DNA from: Rasiella rasia
Lineage (GTDB): Bacteria; Bacteroidota; Bacteroidia; Flavobacteriales; Flavobacteriaceae
Direction of reading: 5' to 3'
Assembly: GCF_011044175.1 (NCBI RefSeq)
Contig: NZ_CP049057.1
Coordinates: 3,115,501-3,179,500 of the forward strand
Length of the DNA: 64,000 nucleotides
Shown: piece by piece, positions 35,797 to 46,000 of the stretch
Numbering within the stretch: position 1 is the first letter of the stretch
How the letters are laid out: each line of letters begins with the position of its first letter
Program-made: the position numbers and the translations under genes
The notes under the pieces: model-generated
What the model saw: the letters and a program-made list of their open reading frames with translations, nothing else
Databases searched by the model: none
What the model was told of the DNA's origin: nothing

Positions 35797-37191
35797 ATGT
35801 CACAGAAATCGAATATCCATTTTGATATTTCTGAACGTAAAATCTTATTGCGCATTATAGACATCGCGTCGGTATTGGGCTTGCTGTACCTTGTGGGCAT
35901 GGTATTTAGTTTCGATTATTTTAGAATTGATGCCAGTAGATGGATGTGGTCTATTGTATTAGCACTCTACCTTACAGTATTCGCCACAATTTTTGAGCTG
36001 TATAATTTGCAAAAAGCAGCCAAATTTGAGATTGTGGTGCAAAATATTATTCTGACATCTTCTGTGACGGTTTTGTTCTATCTTCTTACACCGTTCTATA
36101 CGCCAGAGCTACCCGATAATAGAATGCAAATTATTTATTTCTTCCTTTCAATTAATATTGCGTTGTTTTTGTGGCGATACGCTTACATAGTTCTTATTTC
36201 TGCACCCCGATTCTTTAAAAAGGTATTGCTTATTACAGATTCTAAGTCGGTTATGCCAATTCTAGAAGCCCTTCAGAAATCAGATCCAAACTATAAAATT
36301 ATTGGGGTAGTCGATTTTGATCACCAAATAAGAAATTATAACCTACCCGAAGATTTGCAACGATTTGGCAGTACAAACATTGCGCAGACTGTTGCAGACA
36401 ATCAGATTTCAGAAATCGTGGTAGCAACCCCCGAAGCCGAGGCAATGACCGTTTCACTAAATAATCAGTTGCTTTCGTTGCTTGAGAAGGGAGTACCTAT
36501 TAGAGAATACACTCAGGTATATGAAGAAATTACGCATAGAATTCCAGTACAACATGTAGAACGTGATTTTTATAGGTATTTTCCATTTAGTAGAAGTAAT
36601 CAGAACAAGCTGTATTTATTTTTTCATCGGATATTAGACCTGCTATTTTCCGTAGTTGGATTACTATTTGGACTTATTATTTCACCTTTTATCCTCATTG
36701 GAAATATTATAGGAAATCGTGGTCCTGTTTTTTACACTCAAACACGTGTTGGTAAAAATGGAACGCATTTCAAAATTTATAAACTTCGAAGCATGGTTGT
36801 TAATGCCGAGCAAGATGGGGCACAGTTTGCCGCAAAACAAGATACTCGGGTTACTAAGTTTGGCCGCTTTTTACGCCGTTCTCGTTTCGATGAAATTCCG
36901 CAGTTTATCAACGTTATTAAAGGAGACATGAGCGTTATTGGTCCCAGACCAGAGCGTCCTGTGTTTGTAGCAGAGCTTTCTAAGAAAATTCCATTTTATG
37001 AAGTACGACATCTGGTAAAGCCAGGTGTAACAGGCTGGGCTCAGGTAAACGCAAAGTATGGTATGAGCGAAGAAGATTCTTTAGAAAAATTGCAATACGA
37101 CCTATACTATATAAAACGCCGAAGCTTTTTTCTTGACATTAGTATTGTTATAAAAACATTAAGTACTATTATTTTCTTCCGAGGCCAATAG
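35797..37191 (+). CDS. Polyprenyl glycosylphosphotransferase (WbaP/WcaJ-type priming enzyme)
   Basis: Integral membrane enzyme that moves a sugar-1-phosphate from a nucleotide sugar to undecaprenyl phosphate, starting each repeat unit. Of 464 residues, the first ~130 hold four hydrophobic segments, 140-250 a Rossmann-like CoA-binding-type domain (VLLITDSKSVMPIL), and about 265-464 the catalytic domain. Its motifs are YTQTRVGKNGTHFKIYKLRSM, RRSRFDEIPQFINVIKGDMS (catalytic Asp-Glu) and VIGPRPERPVF. The ending SIVIKTLSTIIFFRGQ is typical. ATG at 35797, 39 nt after the previous stop. It closes the locus; the next gene is convergent. Confidence 0.92.
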   Translation: MSQKSNIHFDISERKILLRIIDIASVLGLLYLVGMVFSFDYFRIDASRWMWSIVLALYLTVFATIFELYNLQKAAKFEIVVQNIILTSSVTVLFYLLTPFYTPELPDNRMQIIYFFLSINIALFLWRYAYIVLISAPRFFKKVLLITDSKSVMPILEALQKSDPNYKIIGVVDFDHQIRNYNLPEDLQRFGSTNIAQTVADNQISEIVVATPEAEAMTVSLNNQLLSLLEKGVPIREYTQVYEEITHRIPVQHVERDFYRYFPFSRSNQNKLYLFFHRILDLLFSVVGLLFGLIISPFILIGNIIGNRGPVFYTQTRVGKNGTHFKIYKLRSMVVNAEQDGAQFAAKQDTRVTKFGRFLRRSRFDEIPQFINVIKGDMSVIGPRPERPVFVAELSKKIPFYEVRHLVKPGVTGWAQVNAKYGMSEEDSLEKLQYDLYYIKRRSFFLDISIVIKTLSTIIFFRGQ

Positions 37192-37252
37192 GCAATGTAT
37201 AACGCTTTCCGAAGAACCACGCTAACAAAACAATTTTATAGAGTAGTGTTTA

Positions 37253-38461
37253 CTAAGCTTCCCTAGCCTTTAAATACTTCAGTAAATATATGTAACGAAC
37301 AGCTAAAGCAATGAAAAGCGGGATAAAGGCAAAGGCAAATTCTTGCACTCCCGTAAACCAATGAATAGTGAGTAATAAAAGCAACAGGATTAAGAAAATA
37401 ACATATTTGCGTACCCATACTTTTGGGCTGCTTTTACTCACCGCATACGCCACAAGTAAATTAAAGGGAAATGCCCAAAGCACATTGTAATTGTTTGCAG
37501 TAGCGCTATGGTCTGTAGCAAACCAGAGCAAACAAAGAAGCACACCAATAATTCCAGAACTCGCGAAAATTATAGTGTCCAACACACGGCTTCGTTTATT
37601 TCTCTTAGAATCCCGATAGGTTAGGGCTATAGTTAGGAGTCCGATAAGTGAAAAAATAAACAAAGGACTGCTAAAAAAATTAGCGCCTTTTTCCCTGTCT
37701 GGTGCATCAAATATGGTTTCGGTATTATTTACAAGAGGAGTCTTACTACCATCTCTCATTATAGTTGCTGAAGCTGCCGCCTGAAACACATAATCTGGTA
37801 AAAATTGATACTGCCACGAATTCGCTTTTTTGTCGGTTACCGCGCCAATAGCGACATCCATACCCAAACTTCCCCAGCTATTCCAATATACGTTTTGCTG
37901 TATAAGCTTTCTAAACGTTTTATCTTCTGAGGCAAAATCTTTGGTGAATGTAAGATCCTTACCCAACACGGAAACTAAAACATCACGCATTTTAGTAGCA
38001 CAGTTGTCATAAAAGAAGTCGTATTTATAATACTTATTCTCTGGTTTCAAATTGTTGTTGAGAAAGGTAAATACGGCTTGTTTTTCTGTATATGTTAGAT
38101 TGAGTTCTTGTTGTTTAATCCAGCGATTTTGGTCTTTGTAGTAGTCAATAAAAGGCTGTGCAATAACACCTTCAAGTTTATAAAGTAATTTTCCTTGCGC
38201 AAATTTCATATAGAAATTAGGCGTATCAAAATCATAAACTCCGTAATTATAAATTGCATCAATGCCACGACTTGGGTCTTCAATTCTAAAGGCACTATGC
38301 CCAAACTTATCGTATAGATTGTCACCAGGGCCCATGGTAACGATACTTACTTTAGCTTCTTCGGAAAGTGGAATAAATTGCGCCTGCATTATAACAGTCA
38401 CAAGTAGGGCGGCAATTAAGAGATAGTTGCGAAACAAAGGCTTAAGTTTTTGAAGAGGCAA
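37253..38461 (-). CDS. DUF4105 domain membrane protein
   Basis: A 402-residue protein. A hydrophobic segment at residues 12-27 (ending AQFIPLSEE) looks like a signal or anchor. The DUF4105 region (about 35-230) contains GPGDNLYDKFGHSAFRI, YNYGVYDF and YDFFYDNCATKMRD, with conserved His, Asp and Cys suggesting a papain-like hydrolase fold. Four or five membrane helices follow at 255-395. The start is taken as TTG 38461, because the next Met (residue 25) would remove the signal-like segment. Function is not established for the family in Bacteroidota. It lies 42 nt downstream of the PorV/Q-like gene, probably co-transcribed. Confidence 0.75.
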   Translation of the reverse strand: MPLQKLKPLFRNYLLIAALLVTVIMQAQFIPLSEEAKVSIVTMGPGDNLYDKFGHSAFRIEDPSRGIDAIYNYGVYDFDTPNFYMKFAQGKLLYKLEGVIAQPFIDYYKDQNRWIKQQELNLTYTEKQAVFTFLNNNLKPENKYYKYDFFYDNCATKMRDVLVSVLGKDLTFTKDFASEDKTFRKLIQQNVYWNSWGSLGMDVAIGAVTDKKANSWQYQFLPDYVFQAAASATIMRDGSKTPLVNNTETIFDAPDREKGANFFSSPLFIFSLIGLLTIALTYRDSKRNKRSRVLDTIIFASSGIIGVLLCLLWFATDHSATANNYNVLWAFPFNLLVAYAVSKSSPKVWVRKYVIFLILLLLLLTIHWFTGVQEFAFAFIPLFIALAVRYIYLLKYLKAREA

Positions 38462-38503
38462 AATACAAATTCTTCATGCACTCAACGTAAATAATTGGTT
38501 CTT

Positions 38504-39598
38504 TTACCTAAAGATGCTTAAATCTAGTTTTAACGAAAACACATTAGAGTATAGTGCGGCACTTTGATCGCCAATATCGGTAAGGGCATAATCTACTTCA
38601 ATACCTTTGTATTTAAACCCAACCCCTATATTGGGTTGAAAACCGATAGATTCATTGCCGTCAAGTTGCTGAATATTCTGAAAATTACCTACTCCAGCTC
38701 TTACAAATACCATATCTATATACCCAAATTGCAAGCCAAGTGCAGGGTCTATACTTGTAAATGAAGTAGAAATAATATCGTTAGTCTCTGCAAATCTGAA
38801 GTTAAGGTCGGCTTCGGCTAAGAGCACATAATCGTAATGAAATACAAATTTTTTAGACGCTCCAATTTGTAGTTTTGGGATGGTAATCTCTGTAGTTTCG
38901 GGTAGTTCCTGGTTTTGGCCTTCTACAGCATTTTGTATGGTAGCAAACTGCTCTTCGTCTATAGCCCATGCATTAAACGTTGTTGTAATGTCTCTCGCCA
39001 TAATTCCGAAATTCCAATTTCCTTGCTTAAACTGGACCCCAACATCTAACCCAAAACCCCATGACGATGCAAAATCCCCAATAATTCTACGAATAACTTT
39101 TGCATTTACCCCAACATTTAAACCGTCTAACGGCAGCGCTCGGGCATAAGAAAACGTTATTCCATAGTCTGCAGTAGAAAATAAACTAATTCTATTGTAG
39201 TCAATATTTCCTTGTTCGTCTATAAGTTGTGTTGTGTTTAAAATATCATCTACTCCAAATCTAATAATAGACAGCGCGACGGCACTTTGCTTGTCTAGAG
39301 GCATAGCAAAACCTGCGTAGTCGTAATTAGCAATGTTCGCAAAATACGAAGCGTGCATTAGCGACAGCTGTTTGTCTTCAATCCCAATTAAACCAGCAGG
39401 GTTCCAATAGCCACTATTCACATCGTTTGTAGATGCTACAACGGCATTAGACATACCAAAGGCTGCTGCATCTACGCCAATATTCATAAATTCGTTAGAA
39501 TACTTTCGAACCGTTTGCGCATTAACTGCAACAGAGACCACAACTAAAAACAAAAACAGACTCTTTTTCAAGTGATAAAATTTCAGCAAATATCTCAT
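38504..39598 (-). CDS. PorV/PorQ-family outer-membrane beta-barrel protein
   Basis: A 364-residue protein with a signal peptide (KKSLFLFLVVVSVAVNAQ, cut after about residue 28). The N-terminal sequence is typical of the PorV/PorQ group related to type IX secretion: FMNIGVDAAAFGMSNAVVAS, then YWNPAGLIG. The remainder alternates aromatic and polar residues as expected for a FadL-like barrel and ends in a strand (VFSLKLDLSIFR). PorV proper shuttles type IX cargo; many genomes carry several paralogues, so this need not be the canonical PorV. Its ATG faces pssA across 99 nt of shared upstream sequence. Confidence 0.82.
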   Translation of the reverse strand: MRYLLKFYHLKKSLFLFLVVVSVAVNAQTVRKYSNEFMNIGVDAAAFGMSNAVVASTNDVNSGYWNPAGLIGIEDKQLSLMHASYFANIANYDYAGFAMPLDKQSAVALSIIRFGVDDILNTTQLIDEQGNIDYNRISLFSTADYGITFSYARALPLDGLNVGVNAKVIRRIIGDFASSWGFGLDVGVQFKQGNWNFGIMARDITTTFNAWAIDEEQFATIQNAVEGQNQELPETTEITIPKLQIGASKKFVFHYDYVLLAEADLNFRFAETNDIISTSFTSIDPALGLQFGYIDMVFVRAGVGNFQNIQQLDGNESIGFQPNIGVGFKYKGIEVDYALTDIGDQSAALYSNVFSLKLDLSIFR

Positions 39599-39697
39599 TA
39601 TTTTACAGAATACTAAACTATTATTTCGCCTAGATATTGTGCTATATGAGGCTTAGACGGAAATACTTTCTTATTTTTACACTCAACCGAATTAATT

Positions 39698-40438
39698 ATG
39701 CTGAAACAGATTCCAAACCTTATTACATCCCTTAATCTATTGTGTGGCTGTATGGCTGTTTTTTTTGCTATTTCTGGCGATTTGGTTACCGCGTCATACT
39801 TTGTATTTTCTGGTATTTTTTTCGACTTTTTTGACGGTCTTGCTGCTCGCTTATTACATGCCCAAAGTGAAGTTGGCCTGCAATTAGATTCATTGGCAGA
39901 TATGGTAACAAGTGGAGTAGCACCTGCCGTAGTGATGGTGCAGCTTCTTTCTGAAAGTTTAACGGGGGCACCTGTTTCAATTGCAGATACTTTTGCCATA
40001 GAAGGTTGGAATACAGGATATCATCAATACCTACCATTTACCGGTTTGCTTATTGCTGTTGGTGCCGCATATAGATTGGCAAAGTTTAATGTAGATACAC
40101 GTCAAACTACTAGTTTTATTGGGTTGCCTACCCCAGCCAATGCACTTTTGGTTTTAAGTTTACCCCTTATTCTCGCCTTTCATCCCTCTGCACTTATGGA
40201 GAGCCTAATTCTAAATAGTTGGTTTTTAATCGGAATTATTTTAATGGGTTGTGTATTAATGAATGCCGAGCTGCCACTTTTTGCACTCAAGTTTAAGTCG
40301 TGGGATTTAAAGAATAACACAGTACGTTACCTATTTCTTCTCATAAGTGTAGTTGCTGTTGTTCTTCTTAAATTTATTGCAATTCCTATCATTTTGCTGA
40401 TTTACGTGTTACTTTCATTAATTTGGAGAGAGAACTAA
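39698..40438 (+). CDS. pssA: CDP-diacylglycerol-serine O-phosphatidyltransferase
   Basis: Makes phosphatidylserine, the precursor of phosphatidylethanolamine, in the inner membrane. Its 246 residues have about eight hydrophobic segments. The CDP-alcohol phosphotransferase signature DGxxAR-x8-GxxxDxxxD is present as DGLAARLLHAQ followed by GLQLDSLAD (residues 47-68). LIALGAAYRLA-type and FIGLPTPANA sequences are typical of PssA. ATG at 39698; the 99-nt divergent gap has no strong -33/-7 pair. Confidence 0.93.
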   Translation: MLKQIPNLITSLNLLCGCMAVFFAISGDLVTASYFVFSGIFFDFFDGLAARLLHAQSEVGLQLDSLADMVTSGVAPAVVMVQLLSESLTGAPVSIADTFAIEGWNTGYHQYLPFTGLLIAVGAAYRLAKFNVDTRQTTSFIGLPTPANALLVLSLPLILAFHPSALMESLILNSWFLIGIILMGCVLMNAELPLFALKFKSWDLKNNTVRYLFLLISVVAVVLLKFIAIPIILLIYVLLSLIWREN

Positions 40439-40445
40439 GCGTTAT

Positions 40446-40476
40446 TTTGGTATGTCGCAAATTCCCACTACTTTAG
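40446..40476 (+). promoter_or_regulatory. Candidate promoter for the histidine kinase operon
   Basis: TTTG (40446-40449), 19 nt, then TACTTTAG (40469-40476), one mismatch from TAnnTTTG. The TTG start of the kinase is 21 nt further on. Spacing is ideal for a Bacteroidota promoter. Confidence 0.42.
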
Positions 40477-40497
40477 TGAATACCAATCAACTGACTT

Positions 40498-42261
40498 TTG
40501 AATCTAAAAAAAAATCTTTTTTTAGCTGTTTTATTAGCGTGCACCATACAGCTATATCTTCAGGCTAGCTCGCTAAACGTTTTACCAAACATATCTATAG
40601 CATTACAAGAACAATCTGTAGATTCTCTCGCTAAGTTTTATAATGATAAAACGTGGGAATATATCACCAAAGAAAACGACAGTGCCCTGTATTTTGCCAA
40701 TAAAGGTATAGCAGTTTCTAGAGAAGCAGCCTATGCGTATGGTGAAATAATAAATCTTGAGTATCGCGGCATCTTCTATGAAGCGGTACAAAATGATTAT
40801 GAAGCCGCTACCAAAGATTACCTATTAGCCATCGCCATTGCAGAAAAAGAGTATCCAGCATATTTACCGGACTTATATATTTCTATGGGAATTTTGTTTG
40901 CTAAAACGGGGGACGATGACAAGGCTATTTCATATTTACAACAATCGGTTAACAATAGCAATAAAGAGAGTCGTACCTATGTATTGGCTTTGGTAAATTT
41001 GGCTATTATTCAGAGTAGGTTAGGAGATTATGAAACGGCTAATACTAATTTTGAAGAGTTCTTAAAAATAGAGGATCTTTCTCAGCGGGAAAAAGATGTT
41101 GCTATTCTTGGTATTGGTAAAAATCTAACAAGACAAAAAAAATTCTCAGAAGCTACGCCATATTACCTAAAAGCCATTGCGCTAGATTCTTTGAAAGGCG
41201 CAAAGAAATATGCTCAGTATTATTCAGACCTTATAGATAATTATGTACAGCTCAAGAATGCGGAAGCTATAAAAATATATCTTCCTATTTTATCTAAGAG
41301 TTATGATAGTGTGCGGGCTATGCGGGAAAAACAGGCCTATTATACCAGTGCGTCTAGGGCATATAGGTTACTTGGGAATACATCGGCAGCGTTGCAATTT
41401 CAAGATAGTTTATTGATAGCGAAAGATTCATTAGCTGAAAAGCGTTACAGTGAGCAAGTAACTGAATTAGAAACAAAGTATCAAACCCAACAGAAGGAAC
41501 TACAAATAGAAGAAGCAAAAGAACGACAGCAACTGTGGTACTATATTGCGGCCAGTATTGGATTAGGATTACTTTTAGTTATTGGACTTTTGTATAACAA
41601 CATAAAAAAACGAAAGGAACTTTCAGAAAACAAACAAAAATTAGAACATACACTCAAGCAACGCAATATGTTGCTACGCGAAACACACCACCGTGTAAAA
41701 AATAGCTTTCAGATGGTAAGTAGTTTGTTGCAATTACAAGCTACAGAAACTAAAACAACAGACGCTGTATTAGCATTAGATGCAGCCACACAACGCGTAA
41801 ATTCTATGATTTTATTGCATCAACAACTATATGCAAAAGATAACCTTTTAGGGGTTAATCTGAAGAAATATATTGATGACTTGACGACTGAAATTTTACA
41901 AACCACCAATGATGACATTACAATTGTAAAGAATGTTGCTTCCATTATTCTTGATATAGAAACTGCAACCTCGATTGGTTTATTAGTGAATGAATTGGCA
42001 TTAAATTCTTCTAAATATGCTTGGCCTAGCGAATGGAAAGTGAAGAAAATATTTATTGAAATTGAAGAAATTAATGGTGTTTTAAAGTTTCAAATGAAAG
42101 ATAATGGCGAACAAATTAAATCTGAAAAGACTAGTAAAGGATATGGTTCAGAATTAATTGAAGTACTTATAGAGCGCCTTGATGCAAAGAAAATAGTTGA
42201 AGAGAATAGCTTTGCACTTGTGTTAGAAATTCCAATTCCTAAGAGCGATGTCAATGTATAA
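40498..42261 (+). CDS. TPR-containing sensor histidine kinase (HisKA_2 type)
   Basis: A 587-residue protein. A signal-like N-terminus (5-25) leads to a periplasmic region of tetratricopeptide repeats (about 60-310; for example AISYLQQSVNNSN, EATPYYLKAIALD). One membrane helix lies near 350-367 (WYYIAASIGLGLLLVIGLLY), then a coiled coil, then a HisKA_2-type helix with RETHHRVKNSFQMV (phospho-accepting His near 396). An HATPase_c domain follows with NELALNSSKYAW and DNGEQ, and a shortened glycine loop (SKGYGSELI). TTG 40498 is chosen because it preserves the signal. The 3' end overlaps the response regulator by 14 nt. The stimulus is unknown. Confidence 0.87.
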   Translation: MNLKKNLFLAVLLACTIQLYLQASSLNVLPNISIALQEQSVDSLAKFYNDKTWEYITKENDSALYFANKGIAVSREAAYAYGEIINLEYRGIFYEAVQNDYEAATKDYLLAIAIAEKEYPAYLPDLYISMGILFAKTGDDDKAISYLQQSVNNSNKESRTYVLALVNLAIIQSRLGDYETANTNFEEFLKIEDLSQREKDVAILGIGKNLTRQKKFSEATPYYLKAIALDSLKGAKKYAQYYSDLIDNYVQLKNAEAIKIYLPILSKSYDSVRAMREKQAYYTSASRAYRLLGNTSAALQFQDSLLIAKDSLAEKRYSEQVTELETKYQTQQKELQIEEAKERQQLWYYIAASIGLGLLLVIGLLYNNIKKRKELSENKQKLEHTLKQRNMLLRETHHRVKNSFQMVSSLLQLQATETKTTDAVLALDAATQRVNSMILLHQQLYAKDNLLGVNLKKYIDDLTTEILQTTNDDITIVKNVASIILDIETATSIGLLVNELALNSSKYAWPSEWKVKKIFIEIEEINGVLKFQMKDNGEQIKSEKTSKGYGSELIEVLIERLDAKKIVEENSFALVLEIPIPKSDVNV

Positions 42262-42931
42262 ACTGTTAGTGGTAGAAGACGACCCGTTTATTTCAAGAAG
42301 CATTGCTGCAACGTTTCGAGAAAAGGATTTTAGCATACTTGGCGTTGCAAAATCTGTGGTTGAAGCCACTGCGCTAATTGAAAAACAAAAGCCTGATATC
42401 TGTTTATTAGACATTCAACTAAAAGGAGACGAAGATGGTACTGCGTTAGGAAAACGATTAGACGTGTTGCAGATACCGTATCTATACCTTACGGCCCAGA
42501 CAGATCCTACTACCTTAGCGGCTGTGTCTGAAACGCATCCCTTAGGGTATATTGTAAAACCATTCACCAAGGCAAGTTTGTGGAGTAGTTTTAGTGTTGT
42601 TTGGAACCTGTATCTGGCAAAAAAATCTGAAGTATTTACGGTTCGTGTAGATGGATATTTACACAAAATACCTGAAGCAGATATTTTATATTTGGAAGCA
42701 TACGATAATTATTGCTACCTAATTACTTCAGAAAAAAAGTTGTTGCTACCTAAAACCTTAAAGGCGGTACGTGAGACATTACGGGCTCCTTTTTTTTACA
42801 GTCCGCATCGCTCGTATTACATTAACGTAAACTGTATAACCAACCTGGGAACACGCACTGTTGAAGTAGCAGGTGTTTCATTACCCTTAAGCGAGGCTCG
42901 AAGACCAGATTTACTGCGTATCGTGCGATAA
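42248..42931 (+). CDS. LytTR-family response regulator
   Basis: A 227-residue protein: receiver domain 1-120 with VVEDDPF (acidic pocket), the phospho-acceptor D55 in CLLDIQLKG, and the K in YIVKPFT. A LytTR DNA-binding domain (about 130-227) follows with LEAYDNYCYLIT, FFYSPHRSYYINVNCI and PLSEARRPDLL. ATG 42248 (or 42254) lies inside the kinase gene, so kinase and regulator form a two-component pair. Targets are unknown, but the fibre-protein gene starts 114 nt downstream behind its own promoter-like element, which makes it an attractive candidate. Confidence 0.9.
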   Translation: MSMYKLLVVEDDPFISRSIAATFREKDFSILGVAKSVVEATALIEKQKPDICLLDIQLKGDEDGTALGKRLDVLQIPYLYLTAQTDPTTLAAVSETHPLGYIVKPFTKASLWSSFSVVWNLYLAKKSEVFTVRVDGYLHKIPEADILYLEAYDNYCYLITSEKKLLLPKTLKAVRETLRAPFFYSPHRSYYINVNCITNLGTRTVEVAGVSLPLSEARRPDLLRIVR

Positions 42932-42987
42932 GTTGGTTGTGTAATCTTACTTTACTCAATATTTACCCCCATTTCACTAAAGAGTTA

Positions 42988-43017
42988 TTTGATTGATACA
43001 ATTGACTTGTATTTTCG
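42988..43017 (+). promoter_or_regulatory. Candidate promoter for the fibre-protein gene
   Basis: TTTG at 42988-42991, 18 nt, then TATTTTCG at 43010-43017 (one mismatch from TAnnTTTG). The ATG at 43045 is 28 nt downstream, giving a short leader. The 114-nt gap upstream could also hold LytTR sites, but no clear direct repeat was seen. Confidence 0.45.
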
Positions 43018-43044
43018 AGCTATAATTATTATAACCTCCAAGAA

Positions 43045-46000
43045 ATGAAATTATTACAATTCGGCCTTGTGCCACAGAAGTCCCAATTTCTGTTTTTTCT
43101 TAGCCTACTCTTTAGCACACCTTTTTTTGCCCAAGTTGGGATTGGTACCACCAACCCAGACCCATCTTCTATATTAACCATTGAATCTACAGAAAGCGGC
43201 TTGCTTATTCCTAGGATGACAGCTTCAGACCGAGTTGGTATTACAAATCCTGCCACTGGTTTAATGGTATATCAAACCGATGCTCCCGACGGATTTTATT
43301 ATTACGACGGAACGACATGGCAGGAAATTTCAGCAGGAAATACGGGATGGAAAACTTCTGGTAATGCAGGAACCGATGCGACAACAGATTTTATAGGTAC
43401 TACAGATGATGAAGATGTAGTTTTTAAACGAAATAATATATTGTATGGTACTTTTTTCGATCAATCTTTAGCGCTGGGTAGAGAAACATTATTTAATAAT
43501 ACGACAGGCTCAAACTTAGTTGCTATTGGTAGTCGAGCCCTGTTTTTAAACACTGTTGGAGATAATAATACAGCAGTTGGAGTTTCTGCATTGCGTTCTA
43601 ATTCAACAGGGTCTGGAAATACTGCGCTTGGGTTAGAAAGTCTATATAGCAACTCAGGAGGTCATGGCAATAGCGCTGTTGGTTTTGCGTCTCTGTCTTA
43701 TAGTAGTTCTGGCGATAACAACACTGGCATGGGTAATTATTCACTTCATAATAATTTTAGTGGGTCTAATAATTCTGGTTTTGGATCGTATAGTTTGTCC
43801 AATACTTCTAGCGGAAGTTTTAATACAGCTTTAGGTACTAGTGCTTTAACAGCAAATACTACAGGTAATTATAATACAGCGATTGGATATGATGCGGAAG
43901 TAAGCGGTAATAATAGAGAAAATGCCACTGCAATTGGTGCTAGAGCACTAGTAGCACAAGATAATAGTGTGGTCATTGGCTCTATTATTGGAGTTAATGG
44001 GGCTTCTGCATCTACCAATGTTGGTATTGGTACTAGTAGTCCAAATTCATCTTCAGTTTTAGATTTAACAGCAACAGATCGAGGCTTTTTAGTTCCTAGA
44101 ATGTCATCTGCACAAAGAATAGGTATTACAACACCAGTTAGGGGTTTATTGGTATATCAATTAAATGCTCCAGCGGGGTTTTATTATTATAACGGTTCCA
44201 ATTGGAATCGCATTACAACAGGTGCAGATGTAGATCATGATTTTTATGAGGCAGGGTCGACCACGGCGCCAGACGACATTAATGATGACATCTATACAAT
44301 GGGGAATGTAGCCATTGGCAAAAATACCGCTGATACACCGTTAGAAGTAGAGAGAAATTTTGAAAACACATTGGTAGAATTTAATAATCTAACCCTACAG
44401 AATGGTGATGGCTCATTCGTAAATCGTGCCCATGTAGCGAATACTTCGATAAACGCAGTAGCTTTTTCAAATATATTAACCTCAACTACTGCTGGATCTA
44501 GAACAGGTATTGAAAATAGTATTTCAGGTTTTAGTGTAAGTGGCGAGAAGATAGGAATCTTTAACGACATTCAAAGCGACAATGGTATTACTTATGGTAT
44601 GTCAACAACAATTAATGATACTGGTGACGATGCGCAGCGAGGCTTAAGAAACTACTTAATCGGTGAAGGTACAGGTGATCGTACTGGGACAGAAAATATA
44701 ATTTTTAATAGCCAAGATGCAAATCACATCGGAATTTTTAATCAAGTCGATAGTGACTCAGATAGTGGTAGTAAAATAGGAGTTTCTAATGACATTCGAG
44801 GTAATTCAACGGCACCAAAATATGGTACTCTAAATTTAATCGGTGGTGGTTCAGGAAACACACTATTTTATGGTACATATAACGTATTCAGCGGAAGTAT
44901 GTCCAAAACGGGTACTACCTATGCTAGTTATAATGTTTTTCAAGGTGCAGGCGCAGAGAATCGTTACGGTGGTTATTATATTTTTAATAATAACGGTGAA
45001 GGAGATCATTACGGAGCCTATCATGATTTTAGTACGACAGATACAGGAGACCGTTACGGCACCTATAATTTGATGAGTAATACAAGTGGCAACCAATATG
45101 GAACGTACAATGCCTATACACGGTCGGGAGGTACGGGTAATAAATATGGTACCTATACAACAATACGAAGCACATCGTCTGGCATGCACTATGGGCTATA
45201 TATGGATGTCTTAAAACCTGGCAGTTTTGCAGGGTATTTTTTGGGTGACGTTTCTATTGGCACTACAACTAATAACAACTATATTTTACCTGCATCTAGA
45301 GGTACTAACGGACAAATAATGACAACAGATGCCTCTGGAAATGTAGATTGGGTAGATTTGGTTACTGTAAATGGCATCAATGGATTAGCAAGAATTGGTG
45401 ATGATATAAAATTGGGGGGTAATTTAATTGAAAACACCAGAATTAGACATTTTGATAATAACTTAACGTACACACTTAATGGCTTGGGTGAATTTATTGT
45501 AGAGGAAGGAACGAGAGATGCATTTAAAATAAATAATGTGGGCGCAACAATACTGGGTGACAATACGTATTGGCGAGACGGAGACTCTTCGGGAACAACC
45601 CTTGCAAGCATAGAAGATTCTGCAGATGATGGTAGATTTAGAGTCTATGAAAACGGGCTAACTTCTGTAGATCTAAATGCTAACACAGAATTTGTTTTCA
45701 ACGAACAAGGGCTTGATAGAGATTTTAGAGTTGAAGGAAATGGACATACAAATTTGCTGAAAGTAGATGCGAGTACAGATAATATTGGGATTAGACAATT
45801 TGCGCCAATATTCGATTTGCATCTTAAACAATCTATAAACCTTACCACAGGTAATGGCGGAATGGCTTTTGAAAGTTCAACAAATACAAATCATTGGAGA
45901 ATTTATCACAGTGGTGCTCATTTTTCTTTTAATGAAAATGGAACACGTCGTGCCTATATAGAAACCGCAAGCGGAAATTACATTCAACCCAGCGACGCGC

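Noticed and set aside
1-37191. Possible mobile element or genomic island borders around the polysaccharide locus
   Set aside because: No integrase, transposase, terminal inverted repeat or tRNA-adjacent direct repeat was seen. A locus gained by exchange remains possible but unsupported here.
43501-43893. Repeated DNA suggestive of a CRISPR-like or tandem-repeat array
   Set aside because: The repetition is at the protein level (YadA-head-like repeats of about 22-24 residues) with varied nucleotides; no constant repeat/spacer pattern.
44863-45189. A 108-codon open frame on - inside the fibre gene
   Set aside because: It mirrors the Gly-Tyr repeat region of the sense gene; its low-complexity Ile/Thr/Cys composition is a by-product of the repeats.
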